Part shown: one piece after another, positions 11,901 to 26,900 of the stretch
Layout of the letters: the number at the start of each line of letters is the position of its first letter
How positions within the stretch are numbered: the stretch's first letter is position 1
Source of the DNA: Bombyx mori
Taxonomy: Eukaryota; Arthropoda; Insecta; Lepidoptera; Bombycidae
Assembly (NCBI RefSeq): GCF_030269925.1
Contig: NC_085129.1
Coordinates: forward strand, 20,141,501-20,205,500
Length of the DNA: 64,000 nucleotides
Reading direction: 5' to 3'
Position numbers and translations under genes: made by a program
The notes under the pieces: generated by a model
What the model was told of the DNA's origin: nothing
The model's database searches: none
Seen by the model: the letters and a program-made list of their open reading frames with translations, nothing else

Positions 11901-14900
11901 TTCGGTAGAATTTTATTTATCCCGAACCCCATCACGTAACCGTACTCTGTCCTTTTCTAGACTAAAATTAAAATTTAATCTTTACTGTTAAAAATTTAAT
12001 TTTATAAACTGATAGAATACATGTTTGTAAATCGCTCAAAGTATTTTATTATCATTTTCTCAAAATTGTTAGTCGAACCGCTATGTCCCCGCTCGGTCCC
12101 CCCGACCCCCCTCATCGTTTCCTCCGTTGTGTCGCAGGGCTACCAGATCCTGCAGACGCTGGACGAGCACTCGTCCTCCATCACGGCGGTGCGCTTCATC
12201 GCGTCCGGCTCCGGCCTGCAGATGGTCTCCTGCGGCGCCGACAAGACCATCCTCTTCAGGCAGCTGAAGACCGTGAGTTCTTTGCACTATGACGGACAGC
12301 TCGACTTAGAAGCTTTTTATTGTTCAGCCAAAAAACGAGTTCACTGTTCATCTGTGTGCGTAGTGCGAGTTCTTTAACGTTCTCGTTAGCGTAAAAGCTA
12401 ACTCATATTTGTATGGAGTTGGAATGTTTCTCTACGTTTGCCGCTAGGGCGCTGTAAGCAATTCCTTTTTCTCTGTGCCAGTGTCGAGTTTATAAAAATC
12501 TTTAATTACTACATTAAACATACGAATTATGTTATATGGAGCGAAATGCGATGAACTTGTTTTATTTTAGGTGAAATTAAATTAAATGTGATGAGGTGGG
12601 ACTTATAATAAAGGTTCAGTGAATTTACTGAGACTTCTGTGGATTTTTTGAAACCGTATCTGTCCAGCGATTTTATTTCATTCTCCCATACTCGTGCATT
12701 ATTATTTTTTGCTTAGACGGGTGGACGAGCTCACAGCCCACCTGATGTTAAGTGGTTACTGGAGCCCATAGATATCTACAACGTAAATGCGCCACCCATC
12801 TTGAGATATAAGTTCTAAGGTCTCAAGTACAGTTACAACCGCTGCCCTACCTTTCAAACCGAAACTTACTTACATTAGTGCTTCACGGTAGAAATAGGCA
12901 GGGTGGTGGTACCTACCTGCGCGGACTCACAAGAGGTCCTACCACCAGTAAACTTAAACTTACAAACCTCAAGTAACACAGTTCACACACGTTCGCCCTC
13001 CGCTGCTCAAGTCCGTGTGCGCCCGCAGGACGGCAGCCGGCAGTTCGCGCGCGGACAGAACGTGTCCGGCCGCACCACGCTCTACGACATGGAGGTGGAC
13101 GCCGGCGGGCGACACGTGCTCACCGCATGCCAGGTCAGTGACCACACGCGCCTCCGCCCCCACTCCCCCCCCCCCCAGCTCGTGTCAACGACTCGGTCTC
13201 AGAGAAAGTGTTTTCAGGTCATCATCGAAGCGTGAGAGATTAACTTACACATGACGGAGAATTGAACTGACTGACTGTGACGTCACTACAGTAACGCTCC
13301 CGTGAAAAAACGACAAAGCCCTTCGTATATATATATAGATTACTAGCTATTAGTGGTAGCTCAGCCCGCGTGGTAAGAAAAAAGTGTCTGTCTGTCCCAT
13401 GGCAGGATTTTTTCAAACAAAATATGTCAATGCGTTCGACGTGAAAGAAGAACCTTTTTTTTTATTGCCCTTTTCGGCAGACGAGCATACGCCCCACCTG
13501 CTGGTGAGTGGTTACCATCGCCCATGGACTACAGCAATGCCAGGGGCAGAGCCAAGCCGCTGCCTACCAAAGATTTTTTACAATTTTTTTTTAAAGTTTT
13601 ACAATTGTAACATGTGTATGGGTGTTGCATGTCCCCACCAGGACCGCAACGTGCGCGTGTACAGCACGGCCAACGGGCGTCACACCAAGACCTTCCGGGG
13701 GACCACGGCGGAGGACGGGACCCTCATCAAGGTACGTGCACTCCTCCGGGATACGCGCACTCACGATTGAAGACACGAGCGGATGAAGGAGATATGATAC
13801 AATTTGTTAATTTTGAGAAAACGGCCAACAAGCTTTTGTTATTTGTACTCTTTCTTCGTACATGACTCCTTCATCACATGCAATTTCTAAAAGTAGCCTT
13901 TATATCCGCAGTTTTAAGGTCTAATATGGCCTACAGGCACATAACACCCTCATTCAATATAAAAACTCAAAAATCTTAAAAATGTTACTTAACCTCTTCA
14001 TCCACCTATGTTTTCAATTCTAATAGCATTACCTAGTCAGGTCATAAATTCTGTCACATGTTTAATGTAAAATAATTGAAACAAGTTTATTCATTATGTA
14101 ACCATTCATATACCAAAATGAACTTAACAAAACATAGATTCTTATGACACTAAAGTTTATTCAAAATGACCTCCGTGATTTTGAATACAGGCCTTCAGTC
14201 TGCGCGGCCAGTCGTCTATCGCAGCACGAACGAGGTCCATGTCAATATCGACGGCTGCCTTAATCAAGGATGTCTTGAGTGACTCCAAATTGAGATCAGG
14301 CTTTAAGCACGCCTTTTCCTCCAAGTGTTGCCATATCTTGTAATCTAACGGATTCAAATCTGGACTGGAGGAGGGCCAGTCTTCGTGCCGGATGAAGTCG
14401 ATTTCACGCGCCGCCAGCCAGTCTTGTGTACTCTTCGCTCTATGAGCTGGTGCCGAATCTTGTTGGAATACCCAGTGCCTGTTATTGAACATGGTATGAG
14501 AAACAGGTTCCACAAGGTTCGTCAGGACTGTATTTTGATACACAACTGCATTCGTTTTACACCTTTCTCACAAAAATGTATCTCTGTTAAGCCCCAATAA
14601 GAAACTCCCAACCATACCATGAGCGAGGATGGAAAATGACCTCGTTGGACACGCGAAATACGGTTGCTCGCTTCTTCACTACTGTGTGCGTACACCTTAT
14701 CATTTTGTTTGTTGTAGCTCTCATCTACGGTAAAAAAATTTTCATCCGAAAAAAGAATTTCCCGATATTTTTTTCCCCCGTACCGCTTCAACTAACCGCG
14801 GCATCTCTTCAGTCTCAGGTCCATTAGACGAGCATTCAAACGATGTCCTGTTTTTCTTAGATATGCCCGATGCCCTAAGTCTTCATTTAACACCCTTTTC

Positions 14901-17900
14901 ACCGTGGTTCTGCTTAACCCCATCTGAAGGGCCAACTGTTCTGTTTACGTTTGGGATTTCTTTGAATTCGCGCCTTCACAGCTTTTATCACTGCTGGAGT
15001 CCTAACAGACCGAGGGCGACCACTTCTTGACCTGTCATCTACACTTAGAGTCTTCATTGTATCGTTTGATGGTACGATAAACGAATCTTTTGGTTATATT
15101 CAAAATTTTCAGTATGTTAAAAATTTGAATTGGCGCGTAACCGCAACGATGCAACGCAATAACTGCAACACGGTCTTCTTTAAGCGTCCACTCCATATTT
15201 AAAAATGAGTAAAGTTCTAAAAGTTATACATTTTTAGTTTCATGAACAATTCGAAATTCGAATTCAATAAACTTTTTTGTGGCCAGCATTCTAAAAAAAA
15301 AGTTTTTACTGTGTGACAATACTTATGACCTGACTAGTTATATTATATTTGATAACATTTATTTCATAGCTAATAATTTTGTTTATTAGTCTTGAAAACG
15401 ATAAGTATCTACAACATTTAGGTGTGTGTACATCATAGAAATTACATCAAAATGCTTGTTTGCTTGCAAAATGCACAGTGTTTTTGAAGAGAAACTTCTT
15501 TAGGCGCGTTGAGAGTAAAATTTAACTCGCCACAGATTCGTTACGGATAGAGAGAGAAGGTACAACTTAGGACGAGTAAGAGTGAGAGAAAAGGCAGAGC
15601 GTCTCCCGAATCACTTGACTGTGGAGAGAGAGAAAAAGTGACGGTCGTTTCTCTTATACACGGCATTCCCTATTACAAGAGAAATTTGATTTTTAAGGAT
15701 GAAAAATGAAGAAAACCACAATACTAGACATACACCGCAAAAGAAGTTCCACTTCTTTCACGTGCACCAAGTTGCAACCATTTTTTTATTGATGAATGAA
15801 TTCGCAGCCTCGCGTCTGTAGTAATGGAGCCCACGGGCATCGCAACGTAAATAATAGCTTCGGACGTGGTGTTGTACAACAGCTGCGCCCCCCTCCCCCC
15901 AAATCAGAAATGATCATTCTAAACTCACAGTGTTGTTCAATACCCAGGTGGCTCTGGACAGCAGCGGGATATATCTGGCGACGTCGAGCACGGACAAGAT
16001 CTTGAGCGTGTACGACTACTACTCCGGGGAGTGCATGGCGACCATGTACGGGCACTCCGAGATAGTCACCGGCCTCAAGTGAGTCGTAGCGCGCCGTCTC
16101 GCTCGCACGCGAGCGCCGCCCCCATCTCCCGTCCCTGTTCAACCCGGCTGTTGTCGCCAGGTTCACTCCGGACTGCCAGCACCTGGTGTCGGGGTCCGGG
16201 GACGGCTGCATCTTCGTGTGGAGGGTCCCGCACGACATGGTGGTGACGATGCGGGCGCGACTGGCGCAGCAGGCCATACGACAGGGGAAGTTAGTATACA
16301 CATTTAGCTCGCACGGGTATCACCCGCTGAGGTTCGGATCTTCTCAGCGGGCCGCAATTCCGATCCGGTGGTAGATTTATTCGAAAAGCAAGCTGCCCTT
16401 GATTTAGGTTATGAATTTTTTTTGAAGTGAAACTTCTTTAGAATCGTTGTGATTTTAAACTCGATGAAACGAAAAAATAAGTCCATAGAGACGCAAACAC
16501 AAATTGTATAGGATTCAGCCGGCGAGAGAATGAGATAGAACCATGGAGTTAATAAGTACCTACAACTGGAGTGCTGTCTAATGCCGAGAAATCGGTCTCG
16601 AAAGAGAATACTTTTTGGTCGCGGTGTCCTTGTCTAATGTGGTGACCATATGAAATTTATTTATAGGACAAAATTATACACATGCATCAGTTTTGAATTT
16701 ACCTTAAGTAATTCAACGGCCGTCTGGTGTAGTGGTAAGTGACATGGTCACTACACAAGGGGGTCGCGGGTTCGAATCCCGCCAAGGGAAGGTATTTGTA
16801 TGATAAATATAAATGTCTTTTCCAGGGTTATGGATGTATCTTAAATATATGTATTAGTATAATAAAAATCTTACATTTATTTCCGTTATCTGGTACCTGT
16901 AACACAAGTTCTTTACGAACTTATCACGGGACTAGTTAACGTGGTGTGATTGTTAGTAAATATTTATTATTATCTATGAGTCCTATTCACTTGAAGAATT
17001 CTGTGTAACCCTATGTAAATACAAAACACGTGCTTGCAACGTTTTATTTATGTAAATTCAATTCTAAACATTGCTTCGTCGTCATGGTGACTTTTTTCGA
17101 CGGTTTTTTTTTGGAAGTTGCTGCCATGTCGAAAATCTAGCACTGAATTTTATTACAAACATCATTACCTCAATTCTATTACTTAAACTTCCTCAAACTC
17201 ATGTTTAACGTCCGAATACTCAACCGCGACTTAAATATTATGTTGAATTTAATTACGCAATTCCTACTTTAATGTACTGGCTAAGTGGGCCGTGCAAATT
17301 AATATTTGACACACTGAGTGAGACATTGCAACACACATGGTCTGCGCGTATCGGGTGCTCTTTTTCTACATTCACATCTTCAATTGATTTAAAATTGCTT
17401 GTATTTTTACTTCTGTGCTATTTTCATGACACGTGCATATTAAGTCTACTAGTTACATTTTAGGAAATAAAACGCAATGGGTAATAAAATGAAATGAACT
17501 GAAATTCATTTATTTGTTATATGTAGACAATTAAATAACTCTTAAATGACAAGTCAATACACATAACACAATACACATAGTACTTGATCTCTATTTACAA
17601 AATATTGGTTATATTATTATTATTAAGTTCAGTTAATTTTTTGTAGTCTTATAATATAACATTTCCTCTATTTTAAGTAAATTCTTTTTTTTCAACGAAA
17701 TACATAATTTATTTTAATCAATATCAAAGTGGACCATGAGTATCATTAAAATTTCGCAATTTAAATTTCAATTCAATTAAAAATCGCCATTTTTCTTTAA
17801 TAAATCTAAAATCGACTTTATATTTACAATCACTATTTCGCGACTTTTAAGTTTTTGTTTCAATACCTTAACATCTTGTCGTAATTTTGCTTTTCTCGGG

Positions 17901-20900
17901 GTATTTTTTATTTCTTGCGTTTGAGTACTTGATTCTTCTTGTTTGACCTTTATATAGAACATTTTCCAGAAATTCCAACGTCATATTTACTAGAAAGAAG
18001 ATCCTCCTCGTTCGCTTAACGTCAGGCAAATGATATACATGCTTGCGTGCGACGCTATTCAATACAATAAAAAAAGTTCAAAAAATACTACGTGATGGCT
18101 CTTATAATATAAAAAATACATTGCAAAATTATAGTTTTCACGATTGTTTTTTCAAATTTAGTATATGACATAGATTAAGTACAATTTACAAGACAAATGG
18201 TATTAAATATTATAATGAGAAAAAATATCTCACATTTTAAAAATATATGCTCACACTAGTAAAAATTTATCAATGAATCTGACATATAGAAGGATATTCC
18301 ACAAACTGGAGAGGATTCTCGCTTAAAACCACTTACATTAAAAGTGTTCACCATGATTACACGGAAACTTTCACGATTTTCGAAAAAAAACAAGCCACAA
18401 GCTGTATCAGTGCCATTTTAACTTCGCACTACAAACGTAAATAGACGCCATTTTTCTTTTAATCCATTCATAGCTCTTTTTCGGTGATGCCAACAATTAA
18501 TCTGGCTTCAACCAAATTCAACATGAAAACCATCAGAAATCTACGTACCTACCATTACATTTTCCATTAAACAGAGTTCTTATTAATATAGAACAATATT
18601 TTTTTTGTTAACGAGCTTTATTAATATATGATGTTCTATTAAAAATCAATATATATCATATAATCAATACTTCTTATATAATTTATTTTAAAAAATTGTC
18701 ATCATCAGAAACTAATTTCACCATAACTTTGTACGTTTATTTTGAACCAATTTAATTTTTGACATTGATGGAAATTCTAAATTGTCGCAACATTTTCTAG
18801 TTAAGTTTAAGTCACATCGTTTAAAAAATATGTATTTAGATATATTATTGTCATAAAATGTTTAAAATCCTGTAAAGTGGATTGATTTTAACCTTTTCGA
18901 TAATTTTCAACAACGCCCAAGCTACTAAAAAATCCACTAACCACTAAAAGCCATTTTTGATAACTAAGACGGGGGTCCAAATTCCGAGATTTTATGGAAA
19001 ATCCCCTAAGCTAGCAACACTGCTTTTTGTTTGTAAAATGTGCGAGAGGGACACCACCACTTAATAATCATTCTCTTTTCAGACCGTTTTTCCTTACATC
19101 TTTTGCTATTTAAAAATAAACTTTAAGCCATAGAGATAAAGTATATTTTTAGTTTTTATGTCAAACGAAGTAAGCACTCCAGTTAGAATAGTAACTCTAT
19201 GGATAGAACACATTAGACGTTCTCAGTGTAGTGTTTTTTTAATACAGCGCCATCTATGGGATTTTTTAATACTAACGTGTGTATGAAACCTCTTGTAGTG
19301 AATTTTAATTTAGGATTATACGTGAAGTTAAAATATCAATTCACAAAGGGCGCTACCTCATACTATAAAAGATGATTTACAATTATTTAATAATCACAAA
19401 ATTTTACATATACTTAGACAATTAGGATAATTGTATTTTAATTTTTGAAGGTTTCACTTGTACCACGTGTGAATTGCACACATGTATTTTTTTTAATACG
19501 CTTTTATTAGCTTCAGACTTATGTATGTATGTATGTTAGTATGTAACGGAATCTTTGAACATGATTTTGACTCCCTTCAAAACATCGAATTAACTCGAAA
19601 GTTGGCATACTTATTAAGGACCGATGACAATATAATATTTAAAAAAATAATTGAAAAAAAAATTAAACTCAACTAAAAAATGAAAATGAAATAATAATTT
19701 AAACAAAAAAAATACGCTTTTATAGAAAATCCAACTAACTCTTTAGGATATTATTAAAATAATCCGTTTAATACTAAGCACCCCATTTTTTTTTAAAAAT
19801 AAAATCATTTTTTCTTACGCTATTTTTAATTCAAATTTGTTAAGATTTATTTTTTCTTTCGGTTGGATTTTCTATAAAAGTGTATTTTGTTAGTTAAATA
19901 AAAATATTATTTGTTATTTATTTATTAGGCACACTATACTCATAAAAAGTTAAAAAGATTCATAAAAAATAGCACCAAGTAAAAAAAAACAAAAGTTTAC
20001 GCAAATTAATTCAATTTCGAATATTTTTGGAAATTGTACGTTTTTAATGCGAAAAAGCGATGTAATCAGGATTTGTTTGTTCGTCACAGGAAAGTAGGTA
20101 CGGTCAGCAACGGCACGTCGGGGCTGGAGAGCGAGGGGGAGTCGCAGTGGGGCTCGCCGCCGCGGGAACACTTCGCGCCGCCCCGCGTGCCCGACTACAC
20201 GTGAGTGAATCCACGAATGATCTAACGAAGCGTGAAGTCGTCGTGGCCTAAATGATAAGACGTCCGGTGCATTCGTATGTAGCGATGCACCGGAGTTCGA
20301 ATCCCGCAGCCGGGTACCAATTTTTCTAATGAAATACGTATTCAACAAATGTTCACGATTGACTTCCACGGTGAAGGAATAACACCGTGTAACAAAAATC
20401 AAACCCTATAGATATACGACAAAGGCAAGATCTTCCACCGAGCGGGTGATATTGCTCGGTAAAATGACGGTCCGAATGTTGTTGTTCGGAACTTGTATAT
20501 ATGCAAGCTTATCTTGAAAATGTCGTAAGCGAGATTCAGGCAACTGTCAAATATCTTGCATTGTATGATAGCTACCGCCACAATCCCGCTAAATTGATTT
20601 GTGTAATTACTGGTAGTAGGATCTCTTGTGAGTCCGCGCGGCTAGGTACCACCACCCCGCCTATTTCTGCCGTGAAGCCGTAATACGTTTTGGCTTGAAG
20701 GGGGAGGCTGTTGTTGTAACTATACTTGAGACCTTAGAACTTATATCTCGAGGTGGCGCATCTACGTTGTAGATGTCTATGGGCTCCGGTAACCACTTAA
20801 CACCAGGTGGACCGTAAGCTCGTCCACTCTTCTAAGCAATAAAAAAAACGAAGATTATATTTTGTTATAAAATTGTTATTTTCAGTCTCCGCATAGGGCG

Positions 20901-23900
20901 GCTCCCGTCGTGGGCCAAGAAGAGCTTAGGGGACGACTTGGCGGCCCCCGAGAGCCCGGCGCCGGAGCCCCCCGCGCGGGGCAAGTGGGCCACCAGGATA
21001 CACCCGGCAGGTGGGTGCCGCAAGCAAATATTACATACATACATTACGTATTTGAATAGTAAAAAAACATCTTTTTATATCTTGCAACCAATAATTAACA
21101 ATTATTCTTCTAATACATACAACATACAATTTATAACATTTTTGGTTACTATTGTTACAATTTTTTTTAGTATTACTTATTTGCTAGAACCTCTCCTCGA
21201 CTGAAGGCCTCCTTCAACGAATACCAATGTTCACGATTTCAAAAGAATTATCGAGAATATTCCACACATTTCGAGTATTGTGTTTCCGCTATCTGACAAA
21301 AGATGGAGTTGTACTTCTCGAGCGCTCTAGATGCTACTACATCCTTTGATGTTCGTTTGACTATTCGGCGATAGATGGCGTTACTGTTACCGGCGTAACA
21401 ATATTTAAAAACAATTTATTGCCATATTGCTTTTAAATATTTCTTTCATACTCCAGTATTTATTCCAAGTGTTTTGTATTCTTCGTTCTACTTCTAACTC
21501 ATTATTTTTGCTATTCTACCCTATTTGTTTACCCAAGTAAATGTATGTATGTATGTATGTAATATATTTATTCGTAAAAAGTTACACTTACATTCAAAAC
21601 ATGCCCCGCAAAACTGCTTTCGCAGTTTGACTGCAGGTCATGGTATTTATCTGTATAAGCATTCTTCGTCGTTTAAGAATGTGTAAAGGTTTGGTTTATT
21701 TTGATATTTGCGTTCTAAGACTCAGTTCTATGATACAACCCCCCACCCTTCAAACTGGAACGCATTACTGCTTCGCGGCAGATACTTTTACTGGTAGTAG
21801 GACGTCTTGTGAGTCCGCACGAGTAGGTACCGCCGTCCTGTCTATTTCTGCCGTGAAGTTGTAATGCGTTTCGGTTTGCAGGGCGGGGCAGCCGTTGTAA
21901 CTATACTTGAGACCTTAGAACTTATATCTCAAGGTGGGTGGCGCATTTACGTTGTGGATGTCTATGAGCTCCGGAAACCACTTAACAATCAGGTGGCCTG
22001 TGAGCTCGTCCACCCATCTAAGCAATCATAAAAAAAATAGAGACGTCCTACCGCCAGTAAAAATGGAGAAGCTAAAATATCAACATAACATCGACTCCCT
22101 CTCTGTGCCTCAACTTCTATTCTCTTCCCCATCACTCTATCTACTATCATCATTGTTTGCTGACCAATACGTTATCTTCTGTAATTCCTCTAACAGAGAA
22201 ACGTGTTGATTCAGACGGGTCCAAGGACAGCTCCCTCGACAGTGGTACCGACACAAGGTTCATTGAGAAGAGAAAAGAGAACCAATCGAAACAGGTGAGT
22301 GTAGATGTATGTCTATTTACAAAAAAAATATATGTCTTTTATCTTAAATAATTTGTTTTAATTGGAATATATTTTTTAAATCATCTTTAAAAGGCATTAG
22401 AAATAAATTAATTTTGATTTTTTATATCGACGGATCCTATTTGGTTTAAGCGACATTTTTGTAACTTTACAGGAAAGTTAAATGAAGTTTAAAATTTAGA
22501 AAAAATATCATAACAAAAAAAACCATTCAGTTATTTGAATGGAGTTAACTTAATTGAAGTTCAATTAAAAACATCGAATTATTGGTGCTAATATCAAATA
22601 AAACTGACCTTTAATTACAAAGATAAATGTCGCGTGTTAAGCGAATTGTCGCTTGAACCAAATAACCTTTCATCCCTGCGAGATGGTCTTCAGTTGTGTC
22701 CTAATCTAATTGTATTTTAGCGGCGCACGAATTAAATTACGCATTTTCAATGAATAAAAAATATATTCCGATCCGTAAAAAAACTGTATGTATATAACAC
22801 GTTATTTTTTGTCCTTGTCGCTCACGCTGGTTGTGGTTGGTGATTGTAATTGTCTTATATGTAAATATATATATACATACTATACATGTACATATTTTAT
22901 ATTTTTTTTATTTTTTATTATCTTAAACCAATTGCAGTATGGTGGCGAATTATTCAAACTGATTTGAAAACTAGAGATTTGAAGTATTTTAAATGCATTG
23001 CGGTGATTTTCCTGCGAGATCGAATCAGGATTGGGGAGATTCGCAGAAGAACCAAGGGATAGCTGACATAGCTCGAAGGACTGTGAGGTGGAAACGGGCA
23101 GGGCACATTAGTACTGGAGAAGGAACCGCGTACTGGAGGATGTAGCGTGGGTCTCTCGCGAGGGGGACTGGTGATCTCCTGAAAACGATGCGGAGCACGT
23201 AGGGTCTATTATTATGGCGAACCTTGGGGGGAAACCTACGTCCAGCAGTATAGGGCTGATGATGATGCCCATAGACACAACTCACTGAGTTTCTCGCCGG
23301 ATCTTCTCAGGGGGTCGCGATTCCGATCCGATGGTAGATCCAGCGAAGCACTGCTCTTGCTAGAGTTAGTTAGCAAATTCTCTCAGGTTGAGCCCGTGAG
23401 CACACCTACCCATCTGCCAGAAGCTGGCATAACCCCTTAGGCTACCAGAGAATAGGTGGGAAAAAGATGGTCACGACTAAACTGCCAGCGCCGTGACTAC
23501 AGGTGGACTCTAGGGTAATAACGACAATACAACGAAGCTCAAAATTGTGTTTCGAAATTTTAAAACAATTTGAGAGATATTAATACACATAACATTACTA
23601 CCTGTAACGCGTTCAAAACGCTCCATCTTGTGATAAAGACTGAATATCGAATCACGGATCATACATTCTCGTAAAATAGAAAATATCTTTGCGTTTCTAT
23701 AGTTTTTTCTGTTTGTGTCTTCACTAGTCTCTTAAAATATTAGTACTTATTAAATATCTTACAACACCATCAAATATTTCAATTGGTTTAAGACTTTATT
23801 AACTGTTACCATGTGCTTATTTTTTATTCTTTTTATTTTATTAATTATAATTTACATGTGGATGATTCAAATTTTGTTCTCAACTTATTTGGAGAGAGTT

Positions 23901-26900
23901 TCCGAAAAATATTAACTACCTACCTAGCGACCTCTCCAAACCTATCATTAATGAATAAAGAGCTAAAATTTGAATCGTCTTACGGTTTTTTTTGTTTTCT
24001 TTTTCATTATGGTTGTGGTCGTTTCGCACTAGCGCCCGAAGTCGCTCAATTTATCGCAGCTGCCGCGCGTGGAGGCGCTCTTCCGCGATTTCGATGCAAC
24101 AATGAGAAAGACCCATGATATTCTATGTATATCGCCGAGATTCGAAAAGGTTATTTTGCGAAGATTGCCTATTATTTTTCTTATGTTTGTTATGTTGTCA
24201 GCTTTGTTATGTCGGCCATCTTGTCGTGCACGTCGCCATCTTGTTTTGCAGCTGTCAAAACGTATTTCATGATTCATTTTCGTCACGTTCGCTGAGTTAT
24301 GTGGTCATGTTTAGTCCATAAAGTGCTTAGATCTACGCTTGGCTATAATACATTCACACTGGTTATCAGAAGATACCATTGAATGCTCCTCCATGGTACT
24401 GAAATATTAGCGAATAAAAACAAAGTTGATCGAGTTTCATAAATGATATTCTATTCATATGATTTACAATCAATCATTAGATCGAGGGGTGAAATATGTG
24501 GGACAAGAGACATTATAGGTCATAGCTGAGTTTATAACAGTAAATTCACAATGATACTAAAGTTACATGAAATAATAATAAAGCATAATTTATACAATGA
24601 AATATTAATATAATTTACTAGATCTCCCAGTGAAATTCGTATCACTTACATAATATGCATTCCTGATGTTTGAATGACCAACTTGTCATGTCAATGTGAG
24701 AGGAGTAGATTGACTGTTTTTGTTGACCATGGCTGCCAGAGTATCAGAACGGACACTAAAGGATATAGACAGAAGTAATTGTGTTGAGATTTAGAAAGAC
24801 GCATGTGAAAAACAAACGTTATTTTGTTTATTTGACAGCTTAAATGCATGGCTTTTGCTTTTTTTTTATTTAATCCTTGTATATAGCGGGTGTAGAGATT
24901 TGCTGATTGGAAAAACGATCTGGAAAATGAGTCCGGTCCTTTTATTGCTTATCCGGGTCGAAGAGCTCGCTAAACCGTTACCGGTGCCCGATGATATCAA
25001 CAATGATTTTAAACAGTGGGCAGCGGCTTCGCTCTGCCCCTGGTGTTGTTGACTCACCATCAGGTGGGCCGTCTATTTGTCTGTCTACAAGGGTAATAAA
25101 ATTAAAAAAAAACGTTAATGCCGCCCTCCACCTCGAGACATGAGTTCTAAGGTCTCAAGCACGGAATAGTTAAATAAGGTTGGAAAGGCCTTTGCTCTAA
25201 TTTTGTATTAGAACCAGTGTCGCCGCTTCATCCCCACTATTTTAATTTCTACACATACACGTACTGTGATTACAAGTATTTCGCACACAACAAAAACACC
25301 CACACATAAATCTCAGGGCAGATATTCGTTCGCAAACTAGCACAAAACACCCGTAGGCATACACACTCACACACGCAAAAAGGCAATAAAAATGTTCATA
25401 CACGCTAGTGCTTGATAAAATCGATAATCTTTGTCGATAAATTATCTGATGAATGAATGGAGAAAATGAAACATGGAATAAATATTGAAAAAAAAAAACT
25501 ATTTTACTTTTATTAATTACAAATAGTCGCTGTCCCTGGAATAAAACGTATTTGTTAAGCAGTTGGCGCTTGCTATTAATTGCGAATGAATTTTTCAAAA
25601 TTAAGTGTATTCTGATTTTTTTATGGTAAAATCATTTTCAGTAAAATGTTTAGAGTAGTAGTAGTAAATAGTACTCGTCTTTGTCTCCAGTTTCCTCTAC
25701 CTGTCACGTCAATCCATTGTTCGCTGGCGTTAGGTTCTTTAGGAAACCTAAAATTTTTAATTAACTGCATAAGTCAAATAGCATTTTACTTAGATTTTAA
25801 TACGTCTAAGACAATATAGTAAATACCCGTAAATGAGAGGTCTACATGTCCCTTTATATTATACCTTCACATTAATTCAATGATAATAATTCAATAATAA
25901 TAATACATATTTATTTTACTCAAAATACGTCTCACTAAGAATATACTAGGTATCATTAATTAAATATAAAATAATGCAAAAAATATCCATGTCAAATATA
26001 AATATAGTCGAGAATTCTGTCAATGATTTTATTTCATCACATGGTCACCTCACTATCGACAACTGCACCACGGCCAATCAGGGCAAACGCCGAAATTTCA
26101 AAGATTGAAGTGTAGAGAACGCAATGCATGTAGTACATTGAAAGCTGACTTGGTCATTGCGTTCATTGGGCGAGTACACATCGCGCAATGTATGCTATTT
26201 ATAACTTGCTGCAATAATATTGTTAATGTTTGGAATTTCATAATGCTCAGTATATTTTTATGTTTTAGACAAATAATATTGTAATTAAATGGTAATTTCG
26301 ACTTACCGATCGAAAGATATACCTCCTCGCTCAATACTTGATAATTGATTGATAATTGATAATAGGTCTGATTTTTTGTTTTACAAGTTATAATTGCACA
26401 ACACGGCACTATAAAGCGGAGATCTGTTGGCTAAAGTAGTCCGAAGCGCACTAAACGCGGTGAATGAAAGAATCGGTCGAGTTATGTTTGTACAAACATA
26501 ACAGTGGCACGCTTGCCCCGCCTACATTACCATTCCAACTTTATTTATCTATTCCGTGGTCTCAAGCATAGTTACAACGGCTGCCTCGCCCTTCAAACCG
26601 AAACGCATTACTGCTTCACGGCAGAAATAGACAGATAGTGGTACCTACCCGCGCTTACAATACATCCTACCACCAGTAACTGAACTAGAATTTTTGCTGG
26701 TTTGAATTTTATGTTGAATTCGTTCGTAAACATTTAATAAGTGTATTTTATTACAAAAATTGGTACCCACCTGCGGGATTTGAACCACGGCACAGTCGCG
26801 CGATACGAACCCACCGGCCGTCTTATCCTTTAGGCCACGACGACTTTCAAAACATTAACAAGCTTTCAAACTTAGTTAAAAGTTTATGGGATACCATAAT

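Larger units (their letters stand above)
16976..20089. other. AT-rich intron part
   Basis: Intron DNA of Wdr62, very AT-rich, with the dispersed repeat at 19490 and the weak transposase-like trace at 17777-18062; nothing else recognised. Confidence 0.6.

Noticed and set aside
16716..16790. Functional tRNA gene
   Set aside because: The pol III boxes are intact, but the sequence continues into a SINE body with a tattatt tail, so it is a SINE head.
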